The position numbers and the translations under genes were made by a program. Shown in pieces: positions 9,224-17,636 of a DNA stretch of 64,000 nt; positions within the stretch are counted from its first letter, which is position 1, and the number at the start of each line of letters is the position of its first letter. Source of the stretch: Alistipes sp. ZOR0009 (GTDB taxonomy: Bacteria; Bacteroidota; Bacteroidia; Bacteroidales; ZOR0009). The notes under the pieces were generated by a model. It worked only from the letters and a program-made list of their open reading frames with translations, was not told where the DNA came from and did not search any database. The DNA is taken from contig NZ_JTLD01000014.1 in NCBI RefSeq assembly GCF_000798815.1, positions 62,001 to 126,000 on the forward strand, read 5' to 3'.

Positions 9224-9796
9224 ATGGAAAAATATTTTGCACACGAAACAGCTGTAGTTGATGAAGGATGCAGCATAGGCGAAGGAACTAAAATTTGGCA
9301 TTTTTCGCATATAATGGCTGGTTCCCAAATTGGGCGGCAATGTAACATTGGTCAGAATGTGGTAATTTCTCCCAATGTTATTTTAGGGGATAACTGTAAA
9401 GTTCAAAACAATGTATCCCTTTATACGGGAGTAATTTGCGAGGATGATGTTTTTTTAGGCCCTTCTATGGTTTTTACGAATGTAACTAATCCTCGTAGTG
9501 CTGTGAACCGTAAGAGCGAGTATCGAACAACAACGGTTGGAAAAGGTGCAACTATTGGCGCAAATGCAACTATAGTTTGTGGCCATGATATTGGCGCATT
9601 TGCCTTTATTGGTGCAGGTGCGGTTGTTACTAAGACAGTGCTACCATATGCGCTGGTAGTCGGGAATCCAGCCAGACAGATTGGATGGATGAGTGAGTAC
9701 GGACATCGATTGGAGTTTGACGAGTCTGGTATTGCCGTTTGTCCAGAGAGCGCAGCTCGTTACAAGCTGATTAATGGGCTTGTAAGTAAAATGTAA
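9224..9796 (+). CDS. wbpD: UDP-2-acetamido-3-amino-sugar N-acetyltransferase (WbpD/WlbB type)
   Basis: Left-handed beta-helix acetyltransferase, 190 residues. Hexapeptide repeats run from about residue 10 to 150 ([46 protein letters not shown]). The stretch [20 protein letters not shown] matches the WbpD/WlbB loop that holds the nucleotide sugar. It should acetylate the 3-amino group installed by the WbpE-type enzyme, 15 bases upstream. The order aminotransferase-acetyltransferase-oxidoreductase-dehydrogenase supports this. Confidence 0.9.
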   Translation: MEKYFAHETAVVDEGCSIGEGTKIWHFSHIMAGSQIGRQCNIGQNVVISPNVILGDNCKVQNNVSLYTGVICEDDVFLGPSMVFTNVTNPRSAVNRKSEYRTTTVGKGATIGANATIVCGHDIGAFAFIGAGAVVTKTVLPYALVVGNPARQIGWMSEYGHRLEFDESGIAVCPESAARYKLINGLVSKM

Positions 9797-9849
9797 CGGA
9801 GTATTCTCCTTGTTTTAATGGAGGGAGCGTATCTAAAAAATATTGAACC

Positions 9850-10785
9850 ATGAAGAATTTTGGATTGATAGGTGCTGCTGGGTTTATTGCAGTACGCCAC
9901 CTAAGAGCAATAAAGGAAACAAATAATAATCTTCTAGCCGCTTTAGATAAGTTTGATAGTGTGGGGATTATTGATAGCTATTTCCCCAAAGCAGACTTTT
10001 TCGTCGAGTTTGAGAGATTTGATCGTCATTTTGACAAGTTAAAGCGCGCTGGACATAAAATTGATTATGTAAGCATTTGTACACCGAATTACCTGCATGA
10101 TTCACATATCCGATTTGCTCTTCGTCAAGGTGCAGATGCCATCTGCGAAAAGCCGTTGGTTCTCAACCCTTGGAATATTGATGCTCTTGGTGTTATAGAG
10201 AAGGAAACTGGTAAAAAAATTCATAACATTCTTCAATTACGTTTACATCCTGCAATAATTGCTTTAAAGCAGCAAATTGAAAATGGACCAAAAGATAAAG
10301 TATACGACATTGATTTGACGTATATCACTAGTAGAGGTAACTGGTATTACACTTCTTGGAAGGGAGATGTTCAAAAATCAGGTGGTATTGCAACAAACAT
10401 AGGGGTTCATTTCTACGATATGTTGACTTGGATTTTTGGAGAGGTTCAGCAGAATGTTGTTCATGTACTTGAGCCTAGTCGTTCAGCCGGTTTTCTAAAC
10501 TTGAAAAATGCTCGCGTTCGTTGGTTTCTTAGTATCGATTATAATGATATCCCTCAAGAAGTAAAAGAAAAGGGTGCAAGAACATACCGTTCAATAACAG
10601 TAGAAGGGAATGAAATCGAATTTAGCGATGGCTTTACAGATTTACATACTGCAAGCTACAAGCATATTTTGGAAGGAGAAGGATTTGGATTAGAATGCGC
10701 TCGTCAGTCGATACAAATTGTGCATGATATCAGAAATGGAGCTCCTGTAGGAAAGGTGGGCGACTATCATCCTTTTGTAAAATAG
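9850..10785 (+). CDS. wbpB: UDP-2-acetamido-hexuronate 3-dehydrogenase (WbpB/WlbA type, Gfo/Idh/MocA family)
   Basis: NAD-dependent oxidoreductase, 311 residues, predicted to oxidise C3 of UDP-GlcNAc-uronic acid before transamination. The N-terminal dinucleotide fold begins IGAAGFIAVRHLRAI, which is the distinctive WlbA/WbpB variant of the glycine motif. CEKPLVLNPWN carries the conserved EKP, and GGIATNIGVHFYDML holds the catalytic-region His. The C-terminal part is the mixed sheet domain typical of the family. It lies 53 bases after the acetyltransferase gene. The WlbA-type features and neighbours make the function likely. Confidence 0.9.
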   Translation: MKNFGLIGAAGFIAVRHLRAIKETNNNLLAALDKFDSVGIIDSYFPKADFFVEFERFDRHFDKLKRAGHKIDYVSICTPNYLHDSHIRFALRQGADAICEKPLVLNPWNIDALGVIEKETGKKIHNILQLRLHPAIIALKQQIENGPKDKVYDIDLTYITSRGNWYYTSWKGDVQKSGGIATNIGVHFYDMLTWIFGEVQQNVVHVLEPSRSAGFLNLKNARVRWFLSIDYNDIPQEVKEKGARTYRSITVEGNEIEFSDGFTDLHTASYKHILEGEGFGLECARQSIQIVHDIRNGAPVGKVGDYHPFVK

Positions 10786-10935
10786 AGTTTTGCTTTGATT
10801 TTGTTAGTTCTGGTTCTTTAGATGGAGTCATTTTCTTCCGAGATAGCAAACTGAATTCCAAGGAGGCCTGGTAGGTTGCACTACTTTTGTAGAACATCTA
10901 GTTAAAAGTCCCTTTTGTCACTAAGTTAATTTACA

Positions 10936-12228
10936 ATGTACGAAAGATTAGTAAAAAAAGAAGCGACCCTAGGCGTTATTGGACTAGGATATGTTGGGTT
11001 GCCTATAGCATTAGAGTTTGCTCGTAAGTTCAAGGTTGTTGGCTTTGACATTAAGGAAGAGCGAGTTGAATTAATGAGGCGAGGTGTTGATCCTAGCCGA
11101 GAGTTGGCTGCTGAAGCCTTTGCTGATGCGGATATCCTTTTTACTTCCGATGTTGAAACGCTAAGGAATGTAAACTTTTTTATAGTCGCTGTTCCTACAC
11201 CAATCGATGCCCACAATCTTCCCGATTTAAAGCCATTATTGGCGGCTACTCGTACAGTTGGTAAAGTGCTAAAAAAGGGAGATTATGTAGTTTTTGAGTC
11301 AACTGTATATCCTGGTTGTACAGAAGAAGATTGTATTCCTCTGCTTGAGCAACTTTCTGGACTAACATATAATGAGGATTTTAAGGTAGGTTTTTCCCCC
11401 GAAAGAATTAACCCTGGAGATCATATTCATACGCTAACAAATGTAATTAAAATAACCTCAGGAGGGGATTCTGAATCTGCCGAACAAATAGCCAAAACCT
11501 ATGAAGCTATTATAAAACCAGGGGTTCATAGGGCTAGCTGTATAAAGGTTGCGGAAGCTGCTAAGATTATCGAAAATACTCAGCGCGATATAAACATTGC
11601 GTTTATGAACGAACTGTCTATTATTTTTAGCAGAATGGGTATTAATACATTTGAAGTTCTAGAGGCTGCAGGAACAAAATGGAATTTCTTGAAATTTTTC
11701 CCAGGATTGGTTGGGGGCCATTGTATCGGAGTCGATCCGTACTACTTATCCTATAAGGCCAAAGCACTTGGCTATCATGCTCAGATAATTAATTCAGGTC
11801 GTTTTATAAACGACTCTATGGGAGGCTACATTGCCAAGCAGATAGTGAAAAAGGTAATTGCTGCTGACAAGGAGGTTAAAAAGGCTAAGATCTTAGTAAT
11901 GGGAGTAACCTTCAAGGAGGATGTTGCCGATATCAGAAATTCAAAGGTTGTAGATATCTACAATGAACTGAAATCTTACGGTATTCAGCAGATTGACGTG
12001 GTTGATCCATATGCTTCATCTCATGAAGTTTTTGAGGAGTACGGATTTTCGCTAAAGGAACAGGTTGATGATAAGTATGATGCAATTATAGTTGCCGTTT
12101 CTCACAAGGATTATATTTCGTTGGATTCCGAATATTTTAAATCAATAGCGGCTAAAGGCTGTGTGTTTGTTGATGTAAAAGGCATCTTTAGACAATTGAG
12201 AGATCAATTTACCTATTGGAGTTTGTAG
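10936..12228 (+). CDS. wbpA: UDP-N-acetyl-hexosamine 6-dehydrogenase (WbpA/WbpO/TviB type)
   Basis: Four-electron NAD-dependent oxidation of a UDP-HexNAc to its uronic acid, the first step of the diacetamido-uronate route. The 430-residue protein begins with the NAD motif GLGYVGLPIA, has the central domain with KVAEAAKIIENTQRDIN, and the signature GGHCIGVDPYYL with the catalytic Cys. GVTFKEDVADIRNSK in the C-terminal domain is typical. It follows the oxidoreductase gene by 150 bases. The subfamily includes enzymes for UDP-GlcNAc and UDP-GalNAc; the wbp neighbours favour UDP-GlcNAc. The symbol is assigned by role. Confidence 0.88.
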   Translation: MYERLVKKEATLGVIGLGYVGLPIALEFARKFKVVGFDIKEERVELMRRGVDPSRELAAEAFADADILFTSDVETLRNVNFFIVAVPTPIDAHNLPDLKPLLAATRTVGKVLKKGDYVVFESTVYPGCTEEDCIPLLEQLSGLTYNEDFKVGFSPERINPGDHIHTLTNVIKITSGGDSESAEQIAKTYEAIIKPGVHRASCIKVAEAAKIIENTQRDINIAFMNELSIIFSRMGINTFEVLEAAGTKWNFLKFFPGLVGGHCIGVDPYYLSYKAKALGYHAQIINSGRFINDSMGGYIAKQIVKKVIAADKEVKKAKILVMGVTFKEDVADIRNSKVVDIYNELKSYGIQQIDVVDPYASSHEVFEEYGFSLKEQVDDKYDAIIVAVSHKDYISLDSEYFKSIAAKGCVFVDVKGIFRQLRDQFTYWSL

Positions 12229-12405
12229 TCGAAAACATATTAACGTAGGAGGGGATTTCGCTGTTTCTTATTATTTAATGGAATATTTTGGGGTATTCTA
12301 CAAAATATAAGTAGTAGTTATATCTAGTTCCGAATACAAAGAGCGATATATTTCGTAGGCATGAGACTTATGAAATTCGAAAAGAAAACTCTTAAAAATA
12401 GAGAT

Positions 12406-12440
12406 AAGGACTGTCCAATTATATATTGGACAGTCCTTTT
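12406..12440. terminator. Bidirectional terminator between convergent genes
   Basis: AAGGACTGTCCAA pairs perfectly with TTGGACAGTCCTT around a short A/T loop, with T residues on the plus side and A residues on the other. It ends both the wbp group (plus) and the DUF4493 gene (minus). Confidence 0.9.
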
Positions 12441-12443
12441 TCT

Positions 12444-13601
12444 TTAATTAAGTATCTTTATATCATCTATAAAAAGGGCCTTTTGGCTAGATATTGTAAC
12501 AGAGCAGGAAGCATTACCTGCTTTTTGGAAGACTGCACTTATTTCTTGAAATTCATTAAGCATTACAGCCGTATATGAGAGACTCTTTTCGATTGCCCCA
12601 ACTTTAATTGTTACGTCCGAAAGAATAGTTGTCCAACCTTTAATTTTAATTTTGACTGTAACGTCTCCGCTGTTGGCTGAAAGATTTAATGGGATGGTTG
12701 TTATGCTGCCATTCGTACTCGCTGTTCCAACTTTTATTGCTCCTCCTGCCTTTTTTATGGTTGTTAGGTTCGTAAAATTTCCATTACCTTCCCAGTCGGT
12801 ATTGGAGCCAGAGGTACTAGTGCTACTGCCTGTTAGTATAGCATCAAAGTTTTCTTGCATTATTAAAGTCTGATTTTGGGTTGGAGTATTTGGATCTATA
12901 GTGAAAGTTTCCCCAATTTCATTAACCGCATCGCTTCCTGAAATCGAAATTGTGACTGTTGCCTGATTAGATTCAGCTATATCAACTGTTAGGGTTAAAA
13001 GATCCTGTGCTGCGAGGACGTAACTTTTACTGAACACTCTTTCTCCAATTTTTACTTTGGATGTAATATTCCCTGCCGCAAAGTATCCTATCTTTGATTC
13101 TCCATTTGCATAAAATAAGCTGTCGGAACCTTGATTTATTGTTGTAGAATAGGTAAGATAATTGTCTGCACAGTATTTCTTAAATTTATCAGTATAAACA
13201 ACTTTAACCCCTGCATTTGTTTGTAGGCAGATGAGGTTAAGAGATGTTGTCACACCTGCACTTATCGAAAAGTCTTTTGAAGCACCGTATATAGGTGCTT
13301 CAAATTGTGGTAACAAAAGAGTTGGTGAGGATACGGTGATGCTATACTCCCCTTTAGTTAGTTCTAAAGGGGTATTAAGTAGTGCAACTTTCCCTTCGAC
13401 CTTAAAGGTCGGATCAGTTTTCCCTCGAATTGTAAAATCATAATCAGCAACAATCAAGACTCCTTTAAATCGAACTAAAGGATCTACAGCTGCTCTTAAA
13501 TCTAAGTAGCCTTTACTATAATTTTCTTTCTTGATCTCATCTTTGGTGCATTGAGCTAAAAATAAAACAGCCAATGCAAAAAGCGCAGTTGCAATTTTCA
13601 T
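12444..13601 (-). CDS. DUF4493-type lipoprotein, predicted cell-surface
   Basis: 385-residue lipoprotein (MKIATALFALAVLFLAQC, Cys 18). Residues about 30-230 fit the DUF4493 pattern of Bacteroidota: a DLRAAVDP opening, LTKGEYSITVSSP, and the alternating strands of an immunoglobulin-like fold. The C-terminal third (from about residue 255) is Ser/Thr/Gly-rich and ends in a probable beta-sandwich with SANSGDVTVKIKIKGW, which resembles carbohydrate-binding or adhesive domains. No catalytic motif is seen. Function unknown; surface display is inferred from the family. It is part of a two-gene minus-strand island between polysaccharide genes. Confidence 0.75.
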   Translation of the reverse strand: MKIATALFALAVLFLAQCTKDEIKKENYSKGYLDLRAAVDPLVRFKGVLIVADYDFTIRGKTDPTFKVEGKVALLNTPLELTKGEYSITVSSPTLLLPQFEAPIYGASKDFSISAGVTTSLNLICLQTNAGVKVVYTDKFKKYCADNYLTYSTTINQGSDSLFYANGESKIGYFAAGNITSKVKIGERVFSKSYVLAAQDLLTLTVDIAESNQATVTISISGSDAVNEIGETFTIDPNTPTQNQTLIMQENFDAILTGSSTSTSGSNTDWEGNGNFTNLTTIKKAGGAIKVGTASTNGSITTIPLNLSANSGDVTVKIKIKGWTTILSDVTIKVGAIEKSLSYTAVMLNEFQEISAVFQKAGNASCSVTISSQKALFIDDIKILN

Positions 13602-13706
13602 TGAGGTTTTAGTTAAAAAATTAGAAATTAACTAAAAAACAACGATTTTATGCGATTTGTTGAAATTTTAAGTGGAAAATTATGCAAGTACCGGCTGAAG
13701 AAAAAG

Positions 13707-14291
13707 TTATTTCCCTAGCCTGTAGCATATATTAATCCCACCCTTATACGGCAAATACTCTTCGCTTCCGTTTAATTTAATAGGGCTGCCATCTGCATAG
13801 TTTGGCTTTTGCCCGTCTGGAAAGGTATATCTATCATGCATGGTCCATGCTCGACCTCCTCCTACAAAAACTTCGGCCATCCATCTATCGTTAAATTGAT
13901 ATTCGTAGCCTAATGTAACTCCTGCAAGCATTGTCCACGAATAATCAAATATATTGGTATTCTTATAATCACTATCTAACCATCCCGGTTTTGACATTCT
14001 CGACATGGCGTAACCAAAATTAATGCCGCCATAAAAACCGTGAAACTTCTCCTTTAAAAAGTAGCGTCCTTCGGGCATCACCATTAAAATACGCATTGGA
14101 CCACTTGTCGATGTTTCGTTTTTAAAAGTGGCCAGAACATCAAACGAAAAGGTCCAATGGTTGGATATGGCTGTTTCTACTGATGGATTAACCCCTCCGA
14201 TGAAGGGTGTTGCTAAGTTGAATTTTGCGTAAGTCTGTCCAAAAGAGGGGATTGATACGCAGAAAAGAATAAAAATGAGAAATCGTTGCAT
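13707..14291 (-). CDS. DUF3575-type outer membrane protein
   Basis: 194 residues with a cleavable signal peptide (MQRFLIFILFCVSIPSFGQ) followed by a small predicted beta-barrel: KFNLATPFIGGVNPSVE, HGFYGGINFGYA and GVTLGYEYQF are the strands that mark DUF3575 proteins of Bacteroidota. It ends GGINICYRLGK, a barrel-like terminal strand. No enzymatic residues are evident. It is separated from the DUF4493 gene by about 105 bases and is divergent from the export gene at 14663. Function unknown. Confidence 0.78.
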   Translation of the reverse strand: MQRFLIFILFCVSIPSFGQTYAKFNLATPFIGGVNPSVETAISNHWTFSFDVLATFKNETSTSGPMRILMVMPEGRYFLKEKFHGFYGGINFGYAMSRMSKPGWLDSDYKNTNIFDYSWTMLAGVTLGYEYQFNDRWMAEVFVGGGRAWTMHDRYTFPDGQKPNYADGSPIKLNGSEEYLPYKGGINICYRLGK

Positions 14292-14662
14292 AAAAGTAGT
14301 TATGGATAATGTTTATTAAACAAAGAAAGACAATAAATCAAATAGGTTGAAAATGGGATTTGTATTTTATCATAAAAGTGAATATTTATCTATGTGTAAG
14401 GTTAGTGAAGAGGACGGAACGTATATGCGAAGAATTTAAGGAATTCATAAAAAAGAGATTCTTCTTGCGGTCCGTGTTCGATCTAAGTTAAAAACCATTA
14501 TCTTTGCAGCACTTTTGTGGAAATATGTGTAGCCAAAATGCACGTTGTTTTGGTCAAAATTCATATATAAACTCTTTGTTGATCAGCCGTTTCTGTTTTA
14601 GTGGCTGTAATCGACGAAGCTTTGCTGTAAATAAATTTTGAGTAACGTTAATTAAATAATAA
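14292..14662. other. Divergent intergenic region before the polysaccharide locus
   Basis: About 370 bases between the DUF3575 gene (minus) and the export gene (plus). It holds the plus-strand promoter box at 14499-14506. I see no leader ORF, antiterminator gene of the UpxY type or invertible repeat pair around it. Confidence 0.6.
14499..14506 (+). promoter_or_regulatory. Probable promoter (-7 box) of the polysaccharide locus
   Basis: TATCTTTG is a perfect TAnnTTTG box. A partial -33 element (TTCG) lies 18 bases upstream. It would give a 5' leader of about 150 bases before the export gene. Confidence 0.5.
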
Positions 14663-17020
14663 ATGATACAAAAGGTTAGTTTTATACTTGCAATATCTTT
14701 GTCTATCTTACTAATTTCTAATGAGGTAATGTCGCAAAACATTACTCCAGATATGATCGAAAAGGCAAAGGCTGCAGGTGTTTCTCAGCAGCAAATTGAT
14801 GCAGCCTTGAAGCAGCAGCAGCAAGGTAATGCACCCTCTACAGTAGTTGCAAAACCTCGTGTTAATACATCTAGCATCGATCGTAATTCTAGAGCTGATA
14901 GTATTTATGCTACTCAGCTAAAAGAAACGGGACGGGCAGTAGAAGACTCGGCCAAAAAATTAATGGTTTTTGGTCGTGAAATCTTTAAGCAAAAGAATCT
15001 AACCTTTACTCCTAATTTTAACCTAGCAACGCCTAAAAGTTATCGTATTGGTCCGGGAGATGATCTTATGATTAACGTATATGGAGCTTCTGAAGATAAT
15101 ATTCAGCAAAAGGTAAGTGCAGATGGGAAAATTGTAATTCCAACTTTAGGACCAGTTTCCTTGTCAGGACTTTCTATAGAGGGAGCCGAAAGTAAGCTTA
15201 GGTCTGCGATGTCTAAAATTTATGGAGGACTAAATAGTGGCTCTACCCATTTAACACTTTCGCTAAGAAATATTCGTAGCATTAAGGTAAATATTGTTGG
15301 CGAGGTGGTTGTTCCTGGAACCTACACACTCCCTTCGTTAGCAACTCTATTTAATGCTCTTTACATGGCTGGCGGGATAAATGATATTGGATCTCTTCGT
15401 AGCGTAAAGGTATATAGAGGAACAAAATTGGTTGGTGATCTTGATGTGTACGATTACTTACTAAATGGTCAGTTTGGCTCTAATGTTAGGCTCGAAGATA
15501 ACGATATGATAGTTGTGTCTCCTTATCAGAGTTTGGTTTCGTTGACAGGTGCTGTGAAGAGATCGAGAATTTTTGAGCTAAAAAAGGGGGAGACGTTAAA
15601 CGATGCTATTCGATTTGCTGGTGGATTTAAAGCTGATGCCTATTCCCAAAATGTTTTAGTAAAACGGAGCAACGGTCGTCAGTACGAAATACATACTATC
15701 GAAAATGCAGACTTTCCCAAATTTAAATTGCAAGATGGAGATAGCGTTGGTGTTGGTGTGGTTGTAAAAACTTTTGCTAATAAGTTAGAAATTAGAGGTG
15801 CGGTTTACCGTCCTGGTATTTATGCTCATAACGAGAAAATTGCTACCGTTAAGCAGCTTATTGATAAAGCGGAGGGTGTTAGAGGGGATGCTTTCTTGAC
15901 TAGGGCTCAAATAACCAGAGTGCTTCCTGATTCTTCTAAGCAAATGGTGGCTGTTGACTTATATGCTTTACTTAACAATAAAACAGGCGATATAGAGCTT
16001 CAGAATAAGGATGTTCTTTATGTTCCCTCCATATACGATCTGCAGAGAGATTTTAGAATCTCGATAAATGGTGCCGTTTCTAATCCAAAATCGTATGATT
16101 ACAAGAAGGATATGACTGTTGAGGACTTAATTGTGATGGCTGGTGGTCTAAAATATGATGCTTCTTTAAAGCGGATAGAGGTCGCAAGACGAATTCGTGA
16201 TCCGTATTCATTAACACCCACAGAAAAAACGGCCGAGATCTTTGAGTTTGATATAAATTCCGATTTGACAATTTCAAGTGGCGCTAAATCTTTTGTTCTG
16301 CAACCTTTCGATGTCGTTACTGTTCGAACATCTCCTGGATACGAGAAGCAGCAGTCTGTAACCTTAAAAGGTGAAATTGTTTTTGGAGGTGATTTTGTTC
16401 TTTCTTCAAAAAACCAGCGTATTAGCGATGTTGTAAAAAATGCTGGAGGTGTTACTCCTCAGGCCTATATAAAAGGTGCTCGATTGTCTCGTAAGATGAC
16501 CTTTGACGACTCTCTAAGGGTTATTAATATGTTAAAGATAACAGCCAATAATAAAAGGGATTCGGTTGATTTTAAAAAGTTGGATTTAGGTTCTGAATAT
16601 TATGTCGGAATTAATTTGGCTGAAGCTCTAAAAAATCCAGGTTCCGAAGCAGACGTTATTTTAAAAGATGGCGATGTTATTAACGTGCCTCAATTTAATA
16701 ATACGGTAAAAATTAGCGGAGCAGTGCTATATCCCAACACGGTTTCGTTTAGTAGCAGCTATTCTTTAAAAGACTATGTTTCCATGGCAGGAGGGTATGG
16801 AGATGGTGCTAAGAAGAGGAAAGCGTTTGTCATTTACATGAATGGTATGGCCGCACGGAAAAAATGGCTTTCTTCTCCTCGAATAGAACCTGGTTGCGAA
16901 ATTGTGATCCCCAATAAACCGAATAGAAAAGGAACCTCGGCAGGCGAAATATTGGGCTATACTACATCTGTAGCTTCAATCGCAGCTATGATGGCTACAT
17001 TCTACAATGTGTTTAAGTAG
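14663..17020 (+). CDS. Wza-type polysaccharide export outer membrane protein with multiple SLBB domains
   Basis: 785 residues. A signal peptide (residues 1-25, ending near EVMSQN) is followed by a Gln-rich helical segment. The polysaccharide export domain starts at YRIGPGDDLMINVYG (about residue 128). Six SLBB-like repeats follow, each with a G-[AE]-V...P...Y core and a later AGG: VNIVGEVVVPGTY, VSLTGAVKRSRIF, LEIRGAVYRPGIY, ISINGAVSNPKSY, VTLKGEIVFGGDF and VKISGAVLYPNTV. The C terminus (GYTTSVASIAAMMATFYNVF) is a predicted amphipathic or membrane helix like that of Wza. It should form the outer membrane exit channel for the polysaccharide. E. coli Wza has fewer SLBB repeats and about 380 residues, so this protein is roughly twice as long. 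Confidence 0.92.
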   Translation: MIQKVSFILAISLSILLISNEVMSQNITPDMIEKAKAAGVSQQQIDAALKQQQQGNAPSTVVAKPRVNTSSIDRNSRADSIYATQLKETGRAVEDSAKKLMVFGREIFKQKNLTFTPNFNLATPKSYRIGPGDDLMINVYGASEDNIQQKVSADGKIVIPTLGPVSLSGLSIEGAESKLRSAMSKIYGGLNSGSTHLTLSLRNIRSIKVNIVGEVVVPGTYTLPSLATLFNALYMAGGINDIGSLRSVKVYRGTKLVGDLDVYDYLLNGQFGSNVRLEDNDMIVVSPYQSLVSLTGAVKRSRIFELKKGETLNDAIRFAGGFKADAYSQNVLVKRSNGRQYEIHTIENADFPKFKLQDGDSVGVGVVVKTFANKLEIRGAVYRPGIYAHNEKIATVKQLIDKAEGVRGDAFLTRAQITRVLPDSSKQMVAVDLYALLNNKTGDIELQNKDVLYVPSIYDLQRDFRISINGAVSNPKSYDYKKDMTVEDLIVMAGGLKYDASLKRIEVARRIRDPYSLTPTEKTAEIFEFDINSDLTISSGAKSFVLQPFDVVTVRTSPGYEKQQSVTLKGEIVFGGDFVLSSKNQRISDVVKNAGGVTPQAYIKGARLSRKMTFDDSLRVINMLKITANNKRDSVDFKKLDLGSEYYVGINLAEALKNPGSEADVILKDGDVINVPQFNNTVKISGAVLYPNTVSFSSSYSLKDYVSMAGGYGDGAKKRKAFVIYMNGMAARKKWLSSPRIEPGCEIVIPNKPNRKGTSAGEILGYTTSVASIAAMMATFYNVFK

Positions 17021-17040
17021 ATGTTGATAATTAGGTTAGT

Positions 17041-17114
17041 AGTTAGTAGGAAATCGTTAGGCGACTCCTAATCCTCTATTAACGATTAACATCTGCCAAC
17101 TCCCGACTCCCGAT
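17041..17114. repeat. Left repeat flank of the four-helix-bundle pseudogene
   Basis: Contains an inverted repeat AATCGTTA/TAACGATT and two tandem copies of the heptamer TCCCGAC/TCCCGAT at 17101-17114. Related heptamers occur after the pseudogene and inside the next coding region. Confidence 0.75.
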
Positions 17115-17117
17115 TAT

Positions 17118-17475
17118 ATGACACACAAAGACCTTGACGTTTGGAGATTATCAATGGAGTTGGTGGTTGATATTTATCAAATTACAGAAACTTACCTAAG
17201 TCTGAAATGTTTGGTTTAACCTCACAAATCCGTCGAGCCTTAGTATCTGTACCATCAAATATTGCAGAAGGGGCACGAGGAAGAGTTTAAAGGAATATGT
17301 ACAATTTTTTTATGTGGCTTTAGGATCAGCTTCGGAGGTCGATACTCAATTGGAGCTGATAAAACGACTTGGATTTGCAGAAATTTCTATTGAACTCCTC
17401 GATAAAATAGAGCACGTAAAGAAAATGCTACTTAATCTAATTAAAGTACTAAAAGAGAAGGAAGAGAAGCGTTAG
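17118..17475 (+). pseudogene. Frameshifted four-helix-bundle protein (S23/IVP family)
   Basis: The three frames together spell a protein of the S23 ribosomal intervening-sequence family: MTHKDLDVWRLSMELVVDIY in the first frame, then PKSEMFGLTSQIRRA...SVPSNIAEGA in a second frame from about 17196, then LKEYVQFFYVALGSASEVDT and the C-terminal helices ending KEKEEKR in a third frame from about 17287. Two single-base losses (near 17195 and near 17286) break it. The order of motifs is otherwise complete, so it decayed recently. These proteins form four-helix bundles; their role is not established. It sits between the export and chain-length genes, where no such gene is needed, and is bordered by heptamer repeats on both sides. 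Confidence 0.88.
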
Positions 17476-17617
17476 TCGTTAGTAGGTTGTAGTTAGTCGA
17501 CTTCCGATTCCCGATTAACGACTCCTGATCAACACAGAAACACAAAGATACAGAGATACCCAGAGTCAAATCGGAGTTGTCATTTCGACTCCCGACTTCC
17601 GATTCCCGACTCCCCAA
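17476..17617. repeat. Right repeat flank of the pseudogene: heptamer TCCCGAY and CACAGA-type runs
   Basis: Two clusters of the heptamer TCCCGAC/TTCCGAT (17498-17529 and 17585-17615) surround a run of CACAGA/ACAAAGATACAGAG-like sequence (about 17531-17565). GTTAGTAG...GTTAGTCGACT here resembles GTTAGTAGTTAGTAG...GGCGACTCC upstream of the pseudogene, so the two flanks are partial direct repeats. Confidence 0.75.
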
Positions 17618-17636
17618 TACAGAAAACAATAAGCAA

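Noticed and set aside
17041-17617. Heptamer arrays considered as a CRISPR array
   Set aside because: Units are seven bases without unique spacers, interrupted by a protein relic, and no cas gene is present.
17577-17636. Longer N terminus of the Wzz-like protein (MSFRLPTSDSRLP)
   Set aside because: These residues are translated heptamer repeat DNA; an ATG at 17637 gives the usual start.
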